Assembly (NCBI GenBank): GCA_964464825.1
Contig: CAYXKL010000007.1
Location: forward strand, 1-42,585
Length of the DNA stretch: 42,585 nt
Direction of reading: 5' to 3'
From: DYJK01 sp964464825
GTDB lineage: Bacteria > Bacteroidota > Ignavibacteria > Ignavibacteriales > Melioribacteraceae
The first letter of the stretch is position 1. The number at the start of each line of letters is the position of its first letter. Positions 9,622 to 17,549 of the stretch are shown in pieces. The notes beneath the pieces are model-generated. The model was given only the letters and a program-made list of their open reading frames with translations, did no database searches and was not told the origin of the DNA. The position numbers were made by a program, and so were the translations under genes.

Positions 9622-9676
9622 GGTTCCAATGGAAACAATTATCGTATAAGTCGTTTCCAAACTTATAAAAGTTTCC
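9622..9676. promoter_or_regulatory. Candidate TetR operator cluster
   Basis: Upstream of the tetR-led efflux operon there is an imperfect 15-bp palindrome GGTTCCA-A-TGGAAAC (9622-9636, arms matching 6 of 7). A GTTTCCA follows at 9653-9659, which pairs perfectly with TGGAAAC 9630-9636, and another GTTTCC lies at 9671-9676. The position and repetition suit an autoregulatory operator. Binding is inferred. Confidence 0.5.
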
Positions 9677-9726
9677 TTTTAATAAAAATATTCTATATTG
9701 TTTTGATTTTACGCTAAAAATGAAGG

Positions 9727-9752
9727 AAAAGCCGTAGATGACTACGGCTTTT
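9727..9752. terminator. Terminator after the M16 peptidase pair
   Basis: Perfect 11-bp stem AAAAGCCGTAG / CTACGGCTTTT with an ATGA loop, ending eight bases before the M16 stop codon at 9761. The A/T flanks give a T-run in either direction, so it may act on both strands. It separates the M16 transcript from the efflux operon promoter. Confidence 0.85.
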
Positions 9753-9760
9753 ATATGAAA

Positions 9761-11836
9761 TTATTTTATTTCGAATAATGAGTCACTAAGTCCGGAATTA
9801 ATTTCAATAGAACTAACAACTAAATCGATAGTTTGAGGACCAAAACTTTGAGTAAGTTTGAAGGGATATTTAACACCTTGTACATCTCTATAATCATCCA
9901 TATCTGTGGTTTGATTAAAACTGCCTTGCGGTGTATTTGCAGTGGAAATTGTTCTGACTAATAATCCGCTTTCAACGGAATAATAATATGTACTTTTCTT
10001 TCCGCTTGGAGTTGTCATTGCAACTTTGTATGCATCTTTACCATTCACACTTTCTAATCCAACAAGTTCATTCTTAATACCAAGTTCATCATACTTCAAA
10101 ATTGTATGAATTGAACCTTGCAGTTTCATTTCTTCAATCTGCTCGCCGGTAAGTTCTTGAACTTGTCCCATTTGTTCTGATCTTCCTCTTTCACCATCAA
10201 AAATAGTTTTCTGCTGAAATACACCAGCATCAATAAATTGATATAATTTATTTGGTTCTTTCTGCGAGATTGTAATTGTTAAATTCATTCCCTGAACTGT
10301 GCCGGTTAGTTTTGTTGTTTTATCTTTTACTTTCAACATATTTTCTTTTCCGCCAGCAGCTTCAATATATTTATTTAATACTTGTTCAACTGTAATTCCG
10401 GTTGGTAATTTTTTAGCCGATGGATCAACAACATTACCGTTTATATCATAATAATCTATCTTATTGCTTACACTAAATCTTGTTAAATTTTTAGCAACTT
10501 CTTCACTATTACCAACAACTAAAATGTGCATATTGTTTGGTTTGATATATTTTTTTGCAGTTGCTAAAAGATCATCTGCTGTAACTGCATTCAGATTTTT
10601 CAAATAATTTTTATAGTAATCTTTCGGTAAACCATATTTTTCAATATTGATTGCAAAATTTGCTATAGTCTGCGGATTTTCAAGTGAACGGGAAAAATTG
10701 CCGGTCATATAATTTTTGGTTAATTGCAATTCTTCATCAGATACTTTTTCAGAACGGATTTTTTTAATCTCATTAATCATTTCTGTTATTGCACTATCGG
10801 TAGCAGAATTCCGCACAGTAGTAGAAGCAGTAAAGGAACCGATATATTCATCAGCATTAAATGAAGAGCCGGCACCGTACGTAAAACCGTGTTTCTCACG
10901 TAAATTTTGATTTAATCTCGATGCAAAAGAACCGCCGAGTATTGTATTTAATATTGAAATTTTTAATGCGTCTTCAGAACCGATTTTCAATTCTATAGGA
11001 TAACCAAGGGAAATAACAGACTGTACAGAACTAGCACGATCTACAATAGCAACTTTATTTACAACCGGGCTTTTTGGCGTTTCATATGTTTTTGTAGGGA
11101 CCTCTTTTGACTTCCATTTACCGAAATATTTCTCGACTAATTTTTTTGCTTCACTTTTATTGATATCACCAACAATTGCTAAGTATGCAATATTCGGTTT
11201 GAAATACGTATCGTAATATTCATTGCACATATCTAATGTTATTGATTTAGCAGTTTCTTCTGTTAAAGGTTCTCCGTAGGGATGATCTTTTCCGAAATAT
11301 AAAATGTTTTTTACTTTTCCCGAGATTGCATTCGGATCGTCTTTCTCTGCGGCTAAACCTGATAACATTTGCTTAACTATTTTATCTAATTCTTCTTGTG
11401 TAAAATTCGGATTAAGTACGATATCAGACATCAAATCAAGTAACTTATTAACATGTTTTTTTAATGACTGCCCGAATACCCCATTTGATGAAGTATTAAT
11501 TGATGCACCGATAAAATCAATTTCTTCATCAAGTTTATCTTTTGTTCGGGATTTAGTTCCAGTTCTCATCAACTGTCCAGTGGCTTCCAGGTAACCAGCA
11601 TTTTTTCCTTCAAGTATTGGGTCGCGGTCAAGTACTAAATTAAATGCAACTTTGGGGACTTTAGTATTTGTAACCACAAATACTTTTAATCCGTTTTTTA
11701 ATGTAAATGAATCATAATCACCTAATTTTATTTCCGGTGCCGGACCGGGTGCCGGTTTTTTACTTCTATCCAGCTGTGCAAAAGTAACAGCTGACACAAG
11801 AAACATTAATAATAAAACCAAAACTTTATTTTTCAT
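9761..11836 (-). CDS. M16-family non-catalytic subunit with C-terminal LolA/LppX-like extension
   Basis: 691-residue secreted protein (signal peptide ending near TFAQ). The M16 N-domain is present (LKNGLKVFVV, then the C-domain features DHPYGEPLT and VGDINKSEAKKLVEKYFG), but the zinc motif HxxEH is replaced by YLEAT at residues 82-86. It therefore cannot be an active protease alone. Such subunits pair with an active M16 partner, and the gene directly upstream encodes one. Residues from about 475 to the end form an extra domain (EAAGGKENMLKVKDKT, FDGERGR, YYSVESGLLVR, YPFKL), resembling the outer-membrane lipoprotein-sorting or LolA-like fold seen at the ends of some Bacteroidota peptidases. 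The domain name is by resemblance only. GGAG precedes the ATG. Confidence 0.85.
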   Translation of the reverse strand: MKNKVLVLLLMFLVSAVTFAQLDRSKKPAPGPAPEIKLGDYDSFTLKNGLKVFVVTNTKVPKVAFNLVLDRDPILEGKNAGYLEATGQLMRTGTKSRTKDKLDEEIDFIGASINTSSNGVFGQSLKKHVNKLLDLMSDIVLNPNFTQEELDKIVKQMLSGLAAEKDDPNAISGKVKNILYFGKDHPYGEPLTEETAKSITLDMCNEYYDTYFKPNIAYLAIVGDINKSEAKKLVEKYFGKWKSKEVPTKTYETPKSPVVNKVAIVDRASSVQSVISLGYPIELKIGSEDALKISILNTILGGSFASRLNQNLREKHGFTYGAGSSFNADEYIGSFTASTTVRNSATDSAITEMINEIKKIRSEKVSDEELQLTKNYMTGNFSRSLENPQTIANFAINIEKYGLPKDYYKNYLKNLNAVTADDLLATAKKYIKPNNMHILVVGNSEEVAKNLTRFSVSNKIDYYDINGNVVDPSAKKLPTGITVEQVLNKYIEAAGGKENMLKVKDKTTKLTGTVQGMNLTITISQKEPNKLYQFIDAGVFQQKTIFDGERGRSEQMGQVQELTGEQIEEMKLQGSIHTILKYDELGIKNELVGLESVNGKDAYKVAMTTPSGKKSTYYYSVESGLLVRTISTANTPQGSFNQTTDMDDYRDVQGVKYPFKLTQSFGPQTIDLVVSSIEINSGLSDSLFEIK

Positions 11837-11910
11837 TTTATCACTCCAATAATTTTTACAAAACCATTTTGCTTAATAAGAGATTTCATATTAAACCGGT
11901 TATGATTTAT

Positions 11911-13239
11911 TTAATTTTGTTTGGCTGATTTTGGCAAATAGTATAATACAACACGGTTCGCTGAATTTAAATATTTATTAGCAACGCGTTTTATATCCTC
12001 TCGGGTTACTTTCATATAACGATTAATTTCTGTATTGATAAGATTTGCATCGCCATAATAAACATGATAGTTAGCTAAATTTGTAGCCACTCCTAATACT
12101 GTGCTGTTTGCATTTACAAAATCATTTTCTGTTTGATTACGCAATTTTTGAAATTCATTTTCACTTATTAATTCATTTTTCGATTTATCTATTTCTTCTT
12201 GTAATGCTTTTTCAAGATCATCCGCACTAACACCAATATTAGTAATTCCGTACACAATAAAAAGCCCGGGATGCTCCAGCATGAACGGGAAGGATCCGAC
12301 ATTTACTGCTTTCTGCTGCTTATCTACTACCGATTTATAAAGCCGTGAACTCTGTCCGTTTGCTAATAATGTTCCCAGCATATCTAGAGCATAAGAATCT
12401 GTTGTTCCTTGTGCTGGAATACGATATGCTTGCAGAACCAAAGGGAGCTGTATGTTATCATAAATAGTATCGCGTATTTCTGAAGTCATAGGCGGTTCTA
12501 CTATATCAATATTTTTAATTTTTTGTTCCCCTTTAGGAATATCATCAAAATACTTTTGAACAAGTTCTTTTGTTTTTTTTACATCAATATCACCGGCGAT
12601 TGATAGAGTTACGTTTTGAGGAACATAAAAATGTTTATAAAATTCCATGAACTCTTCAATCTTGGCTTGATCGATATATTGTACCGATCCGATCGGCAGC
12701 CAGCGGTATGGATGTAATTTATACGCTCTTTCAAATGTTTCTTCAAGAATAGAGCCGTATGGTTGATTATCATATCTTTGTTTACGTTCTTCTTTAACAA
12801 CTTTACGTTGTGTTTCTACACCTATGCTGTCTACTTTCAAATGAAGTAGCCGCTCCGATTCCATCCACAGACCAAGTTCCAGCTGATTCGAAGGAAATAT
12901 TTGATAATAAAATGTTCTGTCTTGCGACGTTGATGCATTCATTGTACCGCCGGCACCTTGATTCTATTTATCGAACTGACCTCTTTCGATATTCGCAGTC
13001 CCTTCAAACATCAAATGTTCAAAAAAATGAGCAAAGCCGGTCCGCTCCGGATCCTCATTCTTGGACCCTACATGATATGTTAATGTTATTGCAACAATTG
13101 GCAATGCATTATCTTTGTGTAGTATTACATGCATTCCATTCGCAAGATCGTATTGTACAAAATCAATCTTTCTTGATTGAGCATTGATCAGTACATAACC
13201 AAATAAAAGAAAAAATATCAATAACTTATTTTTCATCAT
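11911..13239 (-). pseudogene. M16-family catalytic peptidase interrupted by an in-frame TAG
   Basis: Active-type M16 (insulinase/PqqL-like) zinc peptidase split by one stop codon. The first 91 codons (13239 to 12967) carry a signal peptide and the zinc motif HFFEH at residues 71-75. TAG at 12964-12966 follows FDK, and the same frame continues without a shift as NQGAGGTMNASTSQDRTFYY to 11911. The continuation holds the distal zinc Glu region VVKEERKQRYDNQPYG and the M16 C-domain. Without the stop it would be a normal 442-residue subunit pairing with the non-catalytic neighbour 74 bp downstream. As written, the zinc ligands fall on separate polypeptides, so it is a pseudogene unless the TAG is a sequence error or is read through. 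The second half could restart at ATG 12942. Confidence 0.85.
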
Positions 13240-13544
13240 AGTACCTATTAATTGTTTTATGATTTAGCTTATTTAATTTTACGGTATGTTTTTGATTTAA
13301 AATGATAATATTACGATTGTGCACGAAAATAGACGATTTAACAATTGTAAAAGTTTAGTAATTCAATGAAATAATCAAGCATTTTGTTCCCGTTCATTAT
13401 TAAATTTTAATAATTATTACTAATATGACAATTAATCTTTTGTTATTCTGCCATTAGCAATACTTAAATATATGCTAAGAAAATGTATTTCATTTCAAAT
13501 AAGATTTTCGTAATAATACAATCAATTTTGAAGGATTTTAGGCA
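13240..13544. other. Divergent intergenic region between the M16 and M1/M61-like genes
   Basis: About 300 very AT-rich bases between divergently transcribed genes, so it should hold both promoters; no clear promoter boxes were identified. A 26-codon open frame (ATG 13483 to TAA near 13561) overlaps the start of the plus-strand gene in another frame. It has no recognisable product and is probably chance. Confidence 0.4.
13531..13535 (+). promoter_or_regulatory. Candidate ribosome binding site before an ATC start
   Basis: AAGGA lies nine bases before ATC 13545, the first initiator-like triplet of the extended peptidase frame. No ATG, GTG or TTG is in frame before GTG 13749. Confidence 0.4.
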
Positions 13545-15116
13545 ATCGGAAATACTATTTTAAATAGAATCTTCCTAAGGACTATAATATTCCTATTTTT
13601 TATTAATTCGATTATAGGTCAAATCAATTTTATTGAAGAGTCTTCACCAGACATATATAACATTCCACAAAAAAAAGATAATAATACATACGATATAAGT
13701 TACTCCATTGAACCGTTTTACGACATCAATATTTTTAGATTTATTGTAGTGTTGGAATTTAAAGGTGATAATTCAGGCGAAACAAAAATAATTTTACCAT
13801 CGGAATACGGTGGTCAAAATAATATAAGAGGAATTAAATTTCTTAAAGTCCTTACAGAAAATTCATACATATCTGATACACAAAAACCAGAGATTAAAAT
13901 TGTAAAATACCCCCCGGGTACCAATGTAAAAATCTATTATCAAGTTGAAGAAATTAGAAAAAGTGATATTGAACTGGGCAATCATTATATGGTTGTCTTA
14001 AATCGAAATTATTTTCATTTTTTAGGTGAAACATTCTTTATTGTACCTTCGTGGGATTACTCAGCAGATTACAAATTCCGAATCAATTGGAACCATATGC
14101 CCTCCAATTGGAATATGGCTAATAGTTTTGGTGTTAATGAAAAAACACAAATCTTCACTGTTCCTTTTTGGAAATTCAAGTACTCTGTTTTTACCGGTGG
14201 TGATTTCAGAGTTATTAAAAAGACTATCGGTAACTATCCGGTGTACGTTTCAATACGTGGCAGATGGAATTTCTCAGACGATCAATTTTGTGAAAATGTT
14301 AAAGAAATTCTTCGTGTTCAAAGAGATTTCTGGCGCGATCATAACTTCCCATTTTTTTTAGTAACGGTATTACCAATTGAAGGGAGCGGTGACCAGGGTG
14401 GAACCGGAAGAATAAATTCCTATGCACTTTTTTTATCCGATGACAGAACAATAGATTACAGACTAAAAAGAGTTATAGCTCACGAAACTTTTCACACATG
14501 GCTTGGTGAAAAAATTCAATTTGCAGAACCTGAACAATTGGTTTACTGGTTTAAGGAAGGTTTCTGCGACTACTATGCACGTTTGACATTATTACGTGCT
14601 AAACTTATTTCGCTAAATGAATATGTAGCCGAGTATAACAATGTATTGAATTCATATTATAAATCTTCTGTTCGATACGAAAAGAATGAACGGCTTGTAA
14701 CTGATTTTTGGAGTGACAATGATATGATGCGTCTGCCATATTTACGCGGAGATATTATTGCTCATAATTTAAATTATCTTATCAGTAAAAATTCCGGCGG
14801 TACAAAATCCCTTGATGACCTTTTACGCGATATTTTTAAGCGAAGTCAAAATGAATCTTTGGTTGTTTCCAATGGCAGTTTAAGTGCACTTATCCGTTAT
14901 TATGCCGGAGATCAGGCATTATCCGATATTATGCGCACATTAAATTCCGGAGCTAACTTAAAAACTTATCCCGAAGCGTTAGGTCCTTGCATTACTATGG
15001 AAATTAATTCATCACGTCAATTCTGGCTGATTGGTGAAAAGTATGATGTGCCGGTTTACACTTTAAAATCAGAACAGATTGATAAATATTGCTATGAGTG
15101 GTTTGGAGTTAAATAA
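13545..15116 (+). CDS. Secreted M1/M61-like gluzincin metallopeptidase (non-canonical or damaged start)
   Basis: Zinc aminopeptidase-like protein. The HETFH motif begins at codon 313 of the extended frame (residue 245 if counted from GTG 13749), and the third-ligand candidate is the Glu of WFKEG, 21 residues after the second zinc His. The M1 and M61 families use about 18-19. A beta-sandwich N-domain (LEFKGDNSGETKIILPSEYGG) precedes it. The first usable start, GTG 13749, would lie inside this domain and remove the secretion signal. The frame stays open back to a TAG at 13539, and the extension reads as a signal peptide (RIFLRTIIFLFFINSIIGQ) plus clearly coding sequence. Possible starts are ATC 13545 (AAGGA nine bases upstream) or ATT 13557. 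The real start is uncertain; the domain call is firm. Confidence 0.7.
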   Translation: MGNTILNRIFLRTIIFLFFINSIIGQINFIEESSPDIYNIPQKKDNNTYDISYSIEPFYDINIFRFIVVLEFKGDNSGETKIILPSEYGGQNNIRGIKFLKVLTENSYISDTQKPEIKIVKYPPGTNVKIYYQVEEIRKSDIELGNHYMVVLNRNYFHFLGETFFIVPSWDYSADYKFRINWNHMPSNWNMANSFGVNEKTQIFTVPFWKFKYSVFTGGDFRVIKKTIGNYPVYVSIRGRWNFSDDQFCENVKEILRVQRDFWRDHNFPFFLVTVLPIEGSGDQGGTGRINSYALFLSDDRTIDYRLKRVIAHETFHTWLGEKIQFAEPEQLVYWFKEGFCDYYARLTLLRAKLISLNEYVAEYNNVLNSYYKSSVRYEKNERLVTDFWSDNDMMRLPYLRGDIIAHNLNYLISKNSGGTKSLDDLLRDIFKRSQNESLVVSNGSLSALIRYYAGDQALSDIMRTLNSGANLKTYPEALGPCITMEINSSRQFWLIGEKYDVPVYTLKSEQIDKYCYEWFGVK

Positions 15117-15124
15117 TATTTAAG

Positions 15125-15151
15125 AAGAGGCGCATATAATTTGCGCCTCTT
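15125..15151. terminator. Bidirectional terminator between peptidase and glyS
   Basis: Perfect 10-bp stem AAGAGGCGCA / TGCGCCTCTT with a seven-base loop between two convergent stop codons. T-runs follow on both strands. Confidence 0.85.
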
Positions 15152-15159
15152 TCAAATAT

Positions 15160-16605
15160 CTATCTCAGTTTTTCGAGTAGATAATTTAACAGATTAGGAA
15201 TAGCAACACGGATCTGCTGCATAGAATCGCGTTCGCGGATAGTTACTGTATCGTCTTGCAAGGTTTGTGTATCAATTGTAATGCAGAAAGGTGTGCCAGC
15301 TTCGTCCATTCTTCTGTAACGCCGTCCAATTGCACCTTTATCATCGTAAAAGATTCTTAAATAGGGTCTTAAATCAGTTTCAATTTTGCGTGCAACTTCG
15401 GGCATTCCATCTTTATTAACAAGCGGAAGAATAGCCACTTTTATAGGTGCAAGTTTTGGATGAAATCTTAAAACACTACGGACTTCACCATTTACCTCTT
15501 CTTCGTAATAAGCATCAATTAAAAATGCCATGAATGAACGGCTTGCACCGGCAGATGTTTCTATGATGTAAGGAATATATTTTTCTTTAGTTTCATCATC
15601 AAAGTATTGTTGATTCTTGCCTGAATACTCTTGATGTCTGCTCAAATCAAAATCGGTTCTGTTATGTATTCCTTCAATCTCACCCCAGCCGAATGGAAAT
15701 TCATATTCTATGTCAGTTGCATTTTTGGCATAATGTGCAAGCTTATCTTTCGGGTGGTCATGAAATCGTAATTTATTTGATGTCATCCCCAAAGATTTGA
15801 ACCACTCTATTCTTCTTTCTTTCCATTCCTCATAATGCTGTGTATCTGTTCCCGGTTTGCAGAAATACTGCATTTCCATCTGTTCAAATTCACGTGTACG
15901 GAATAAGAAATTTTTTGTATTTATTTCATTACGGAAAGCCTTTCCTATTTGTGCGATGCCGAACGGAATTTTCTGTCTACTTGAATTAGCAACATTTAAG
16001 AAGTTTACAAAAATTCCTTGCGCAGTTTCCGGACGTAAATAAATAATATTAGCTGAATCATCAACTGGGCCTAAAAAAGTTTTGAACATCAAATTAAATT
16101 TACGAGGTTGCGTGAATGTAGCTTTGTTGCCGCATTGCGGGCACCCGATTAACGCTAAAAGATTCATCGATTGATTTTGATCCTCCAGCACAGCTGTAAA
16201 TTTATCATCAAGCGAACCTTCTTTCGTTAGAATTGAAGCATCGAATTCTTTCAATGCTTTTTCTTTATTTTTTTCAGAAATGAGTTCAGTTAAAGTATCA
16301 AGTCTGAATCTCGCTTTGCATTGTTTACAGTCAATCATCGGATCAGTAAAATTTTCAACATGTCCGCTCGCTTCCCAAACACGAGGATGCATAAGGATAG
16401 CCGCATCCAATCCTTCAACATCATCGCGGTATGTCATTGCTTTCCACCATTCTTCTTTAACATTTTTAAGAAGTTCGACCCCTAATGGACCGTAATCCCA
16501 GCAGCCGTTTAAGCCGCCATATATTTCACTTGATTGAAATACAAATCCACGTCTTTTAGCAAGCGATACAATCTTTTCTACTGTTTCGTTTTGTCCTTTT
16601 GCGAT
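15160..16605 (-). CDS. glyS: Glycyl-tRNA synthetase, alpha2 single-chain type, apparent ATC start
   Basis: Attaches glycine to tRNA-Gly in the cytoplasm; essential. Class II synthetase of the homodimeric type. The N-terminal segment has KRRGFVFQSSEIYGG and WDYGPLGVELLKN. Zinc-like CxxC pairs (CKQC, CPQC) sit in the insertion. Motif 2 is FRNE...FRTREFEQME, motif 3 is GASRSFMAFLIDAY, and there is a C-terminal anticodon-binding domain (LAPIKVAILPL). The first ATG in frame is codon 57 (16437), which would delete conserved motif 1 sequence. The frame continues upstream with no stop to ATC at 16603-16605, preceded by AGAGGT with ideal spacing. It would read (M)AKGQNETVEKIVSLAKRRG, a family-typical N-terminus. 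That gives 481 residues. The start is either a true AUC initiation codon or a mutated or misread ATG. Confidence 0.93.
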   Translation of the reverse strand: MAKGQNETVEKIVSLAKRRGFVFQSSEIYGGLNGCWDYGPLGVELLKNVKEEWWKAMTYRDDVEGLDAAILMHPRVWEASGHVENFTDPMIDCKQCKARFRLDTLTELISEKNKEKALKEFDASILTKEGSLDDKFTAVLEDQNQSMNLLALIGCPQCGNKATFTQPRKFNLMFKTFLGPVDDSANIIYLRPETAQGIFVNFLNVANSSRQKIPFGIAQIGKAFRNEINTKNFLFRTREFEQMEMQYFCKPGTDTQHYEEWKERRIEWFKSLGMTSNKLRFHDHPKDKLAHYAKNATDIEYEFPFGWGEIEGIHNRTDFDLSRHQEYSGKNQQYFDDETKEKYIPYIIETSAGASRSFMAFLIDAYYEEEVNGEVRSVLRFHPKLAPIKVAILPLVNKDGMPEVARKIETDLRPYLRIFYDDKGAIGRRYRRMDEAGTPFCITIDTQTLQDDTVTIRERDSMQQIRVAIPNLLNYLLEKLR

Positions 16606-16610
16606 GGTAC

Positions 16611-16616
16611 ACCTCT
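16611..16616 (-). promoter_or_regulatory. Ribosome binding site placing the glyS start at ATC
   Basis: AGAGGT on the minus strand is separated by GTACC from the ATC triplet at 16605-16603. A GTG overlaps the site but is in another frame. This placement is the main argument that ATC marks the real N-terminus. Confidence 0.65.
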
Positions 16617-16692
16617 GTAAATTTTTCCGGCAAATATAAGAAATTTTTGAAGAGAATTAGAACGTTCATAAAGTAACAATAACTTTTAACTT

Positions 16693-17493
16693 CTAAAAAA
16701 ATGAATTAAGCCAATTCTTCCATTCTTCTAAAAATTTATCTTCACTTATATTAAGTTCGTTAAGAATTTCTTTTTCATTTGTAAATTTTAACAGAGTAAT
16801 CAATTTTTCTTTACCCCATTTTTCTTCGATAAACTTAACCATAGAACCGCTCACAGAATATCTGTATTTTCCGCTCCATCCACTTTCTAAATTAGCTGGA
16901 AGTTTATTTGATTCGTACGCTTCTTTAAGTTGTTTGATCTTCTCCGCATTTAATTGTCCGGCTGTAAGTACAGCAATTCCTTCAACAAACCAGCCAATAT
17001 CGTCCATACCGGCAAAATCCGGATTGGGATTCTGCTGACCATGAAAAACGTGGGTAAGTTCGTGTACTACTATTTCTTGAATATGAATTTGATTTTCTGC
17101 GTCATGTTCACATGCTTCGGTTTCCCAAACACGAGGTGATAAAATATCAAGTCGATGTGCAACGCCGCTTGCAACCATCCAGCACTCTGATTTGAATCCT
17201 GGCACTCCCCAATCTTTACTCCATTGCTCGTCTAATTTTTTGCGCGATGGGAAAAGATAAACATCAAATTTATTGCAAGGTTTACCGAAATAATGAATGA
17301 CTTTATTACTAGCGTCAATTAAATTTACAAACAAATTATTAGAAAGTGCAGAATCTGCTGTAGTATAATGAAGAACAAAATCTGAAGTACTTTTTTGCAA
17401 CCATTGATTTTGGTTTTTGTCAACTTGACAATATAAATTGCTGTTAACAATTATTAATAAAAATATTATAACAATTCCAACTCTATTTTTCAT
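16693..17493 (-). CDS. Secreted gluzincin (peptidase MA-like) protein
   Basis: 266-residue exported protein with signal peptide (MKNRVGIVIIFLLIIVNSNLYC; the Cys may mark a lipobox-like end, though the local sequence is weak). It carries HELTH at residues 144-148 and the third zinc ligand Glu171 in GWFVEG, the HExxH...E layout of the peptidase MA-like gluzincin clan. Upstream sequence contains FDVYLFPSRKKLDEQW, typical of these small Bacteroidota/Ignavibacteria putative metalloproteases. The C-terminal helix bundle (GKYRYSVSGSMVKFIEEKWG) is also common in them. The substrate is unknown. It lies between the TPR histidine kinase (56 bp) and glyS (87 bp) on the same strand. Confidence 0.8.
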   Translation of the reverse strand: MKNRVGIVIIFLLIIVNSNLYCQVDKNQNQWLQKSTSDFVLHYTTADSALSNNLFVNLIDASNKVIHYFGKPCNKFDVYLFPSRKKLDEQWSKDWGVPGFKSECWMVASGVAHRLDILSPRVWETEACEHDAENQIHIQEIVVHELTHVFHGQQNPNPDFAGMDDIGWFVEGIAVLTAGQLNAEKIKQLKEAYESNKLPANLESGWSGKYRYSVSGSMVKFIEEKWGKEKLITLLKFTNEKEILNELNISEDKFLEEWKNWLNSFF

Positions 17494-17549
17494 TTATTAA
17501 CCATTATTAATTATAAAAAAAGTTTAGTATAGTTGAAGGTAAGAATTTC

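Noticed and set aside
13483..13563. 26-codon leader open frame before the M1/M61-like gene
   Set aside because: No ribosome binding site of note, no attenuator-like structure and no residue bias. Probably chance in AT-rich sequence.
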